From Chromera velia (Eukaryota > Sar > Chromeraceae): 35,000 nt of DNA. This document shows positions 34,604-35,000 of the stretch, in pieces. The notes beneath the pieces were generated by a model. It was not told the DNA's origin and did not search any database. It was given only the letters and a program-made list of their open reading frames with translations. Each line of letters begins with the position of its first letter. Position 1 is the stretch's first letter. A program made the translations under genes and the position numbers. The stretch is from contig JAHBMJ010001013.1 in assembly GCA_018398765.1 (NCBI GenBank), positions 1 through 35,000 of the forward strand, given 5' to 3'.

Positions 34604-34929
34604 GAGAGAGAGAGAGAGAGTGAAGACTCGTCTCAAACATCCCCGTTGTCCTCAATTCATTCAAACATATTTTTGTGCGGGCAAGAAGAGAAGAGGAAGA
34701 AAAGGCGACCGAGAGAGAAGGAGGTCTTCATGTTTCGACTCCTTACTTCAGATGCGGAAGAGGGAACCAAAAGAAGGGGGGAGGAGGTGAAGAAGAAAAA
34801 ACAGTGAGCAGATTTACTAACTGACACACAAAAACCATATAAGCAAAAGCAAGTACATCAATATGTGCAAGAAGATCACAAAAAGAAGGGAGCAGACAGA
34901 CCAACCTTCAGATCCGTATAGGTCATCAC
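27942..34929 (-). CDS. AAAP-family amino acid transporter (SLC32/36/38-like), 5' end outside window
   Basis: Fifteen exons in coding order: 34929-34906, 34538-34456, 33929-33863, 33437-33378, 33060-32988, 32590-32554, 32159-32036, 31730-31671, 31146-31096, 30714-30638, 30161-30074, 29459-29388, 29006-28902, 28537-28440, 28020-27942. Every junction keeps phase, giving 365 residues; about 60-80 N-terminal residues (first helices) must lie past 35000. Family landmarks appear in order: TYTDL; ILFCFGTAVGYLISVSDM; LLLPLSLSEKLNEMRF; FAFSCQPNVPAIYTEL; GFLAFGTGTESNIL; AYPLNIFPCRYSV; VPDINFIFQLVGSTAGS with FIIPG; and a last helix before a Lys/Ala-rich tail ending at TGA. Such proteins import or release amino acids with H+ or Na+ coupling; substrate cannot be told. 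About ten of eleven helices are present. The intron 31147-31670 starts with GC. Confidence 0.95.
28693..28719 (-). other. Possible 27-nt cassette microexon of the transporter
   Basis: On the minus strand this segment is bounded by GTTCAG and GTGAGT, is open (CVRLCWRLL) and starts and ends in phase 0. It lies in the phase-0 intron between the exons ending FIIPG and starting ILYVRLL. Inclusion would add nine residues in the loop before the last helices. Family members do not need it, so it may be chance. Confidence 0.3.
29273..29295. repeat. (CACT)n microsatellite
   Basis: Short tandem CACT run in the intron 29007-29387 of the transporter gene. Confidence 0.9.
31228..31322. repeat. 19-bp minisatellite, five perfect copies
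   Basis: Unit GACACACAGGCAGATGATG, five identical head-to-tail copies, inside the GC-AG intron of the transporter gene. Confidence 0.95.
31665..31671 (-). promoter_or_regulatory. Non-canonical GC 5' splice site
   Basis: The exon ends ATGATGAAG and is followed by GCAAGT, the classical GC-AG donor with strong flanking matches. The acceptor is the CTGTGCAG before 31146. Joining gives RRMMK then VSLRSVLLC in phase, as the family requires. Confidence 0.85.
32213..32336. repeat. Compound (GT)n/(CT)n/(GT)n microsatellite
   Basis: Runs of GT, CTGT, CT and GT units beside the acceptor of the transporter exon at 32159, in the intron 32160-32553. Confidence 0.95.
33668..33724. repeat. (CA)n(GA)n compound microsatellite
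   Basis: A CA run passes directly into a GA run in the intron 33438-33862 of the transporter gene. Confidence 0.95.
33796..33842. repeat. (CAGC)n/(CAGG)n microsatellite
   Basis: Four-base tandem units, CAGC interrupted by three CAGG units, ending about 20 bp from the donor of the transporter exon 33863-33929. Confidence 0.9.
34007..34122. repeat. (CT)n(GT)n ... (GA)n inverted microsatellite pair
   Basis: A CT run (34007-34036) followed by a GT run, about 20 bp of unique sequence, then a GA run (34086-34122). The CT and GA arms are complementary over nearly 30 bp, so the transcript could form a long hairpin. It lies in the intron 33930-34455 of the transporter gene. Confidence 0.9.
34568..34620. 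repeat. (CA)n(GA)n compound microsatellite
   Basis: A CA run, then ACATACA, then a GA run, about 30 bp upstream (minus strand) of the acceptor at 34539 of the transporter gene. Confidence 0.95.
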
Positions 34930-35000
34930 CTGCATGCCATGTAGCAAAAAGAGGGGGGGAAAGGACACGCGGCTTGTTCCGTTACTGATGTGTCCTCTAA

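Overview
The window is nuclear DNA of an intron-rich, microsatellite-rich eukaryote. Protein-coding genes are cut into many short exons (24 bp to 3.7 kb). Acceptors end almost always in CAG, and introns of 100-600 bp are full of (CA)n, (GA)n and (CT)n runs. Base composition is near balanced except for two AT-rich islands. Together with the style of the proteins (long disordered Ser/Arg/Pro-rich stretches around small conserved cores), this suggests an alveolate. A chromerid such as Chromera velia is my best guess, but it is only a guess. No rRNA, tRNA or CRISPR was found.

Layout. (1) Minus strand, 1121-5633: a ten-exon gene for a four-helix membrane protein of the DUF4436 family, rebuilt exon by exon with every codon phase matching. 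(2) Plus strand, 6461-11217, head-to-head with gene 1: a two-exon gene for a 1,416-residue disordered SR-like, Cys/His/Pro-rich protein. (3) An AT-rich gap at 11218-12731, where gene 2 meets the convergent gene 3. (4) Minus strand, 12732-22082: a long gene of about 15 exons for a probable nuclear protein with coiled coils, a SHAQKYF Myb-like segment and a Cys-pair zinc knuckle. (5) Plus strand, 22684-23193: an intronless ORF of unknown function. A strongly G/T-biased island and an 800-bp CCTT-type pyrimidine tract follow it. (6) 24669-25618: a non-autonomous DNA transposon of hAT type inserted in the pyrimidine tract. It has perfect 12-bp terminal inverted repeats and an 8-bp target duplication, and it carries a decayed MYND zinc-finger fragment. 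(7) AT-rich and then gene-poor sequence to 27941. (8) Minus strand, 27942 to the right edge: fifteen exons of an amino acid/auxin permease (AAAP, SLC32/36/38-like) transporter whose N-terminus lies beyond the window.

Functionally, the two membrane proteins flank a block of nuclear or disordered protein genes, and nothing suggests a shared pathway. The most unusual signals are the MYND-carrying hAT-like element, two palindromic insertions flanked by direct repeats that contain 3' splice-site sequence (introner-like), the frequent C at donor position +3, a GC-AG intron, and a Myb-like domain whose halves lie in different reading frames around two acceptors 5 nt apart.
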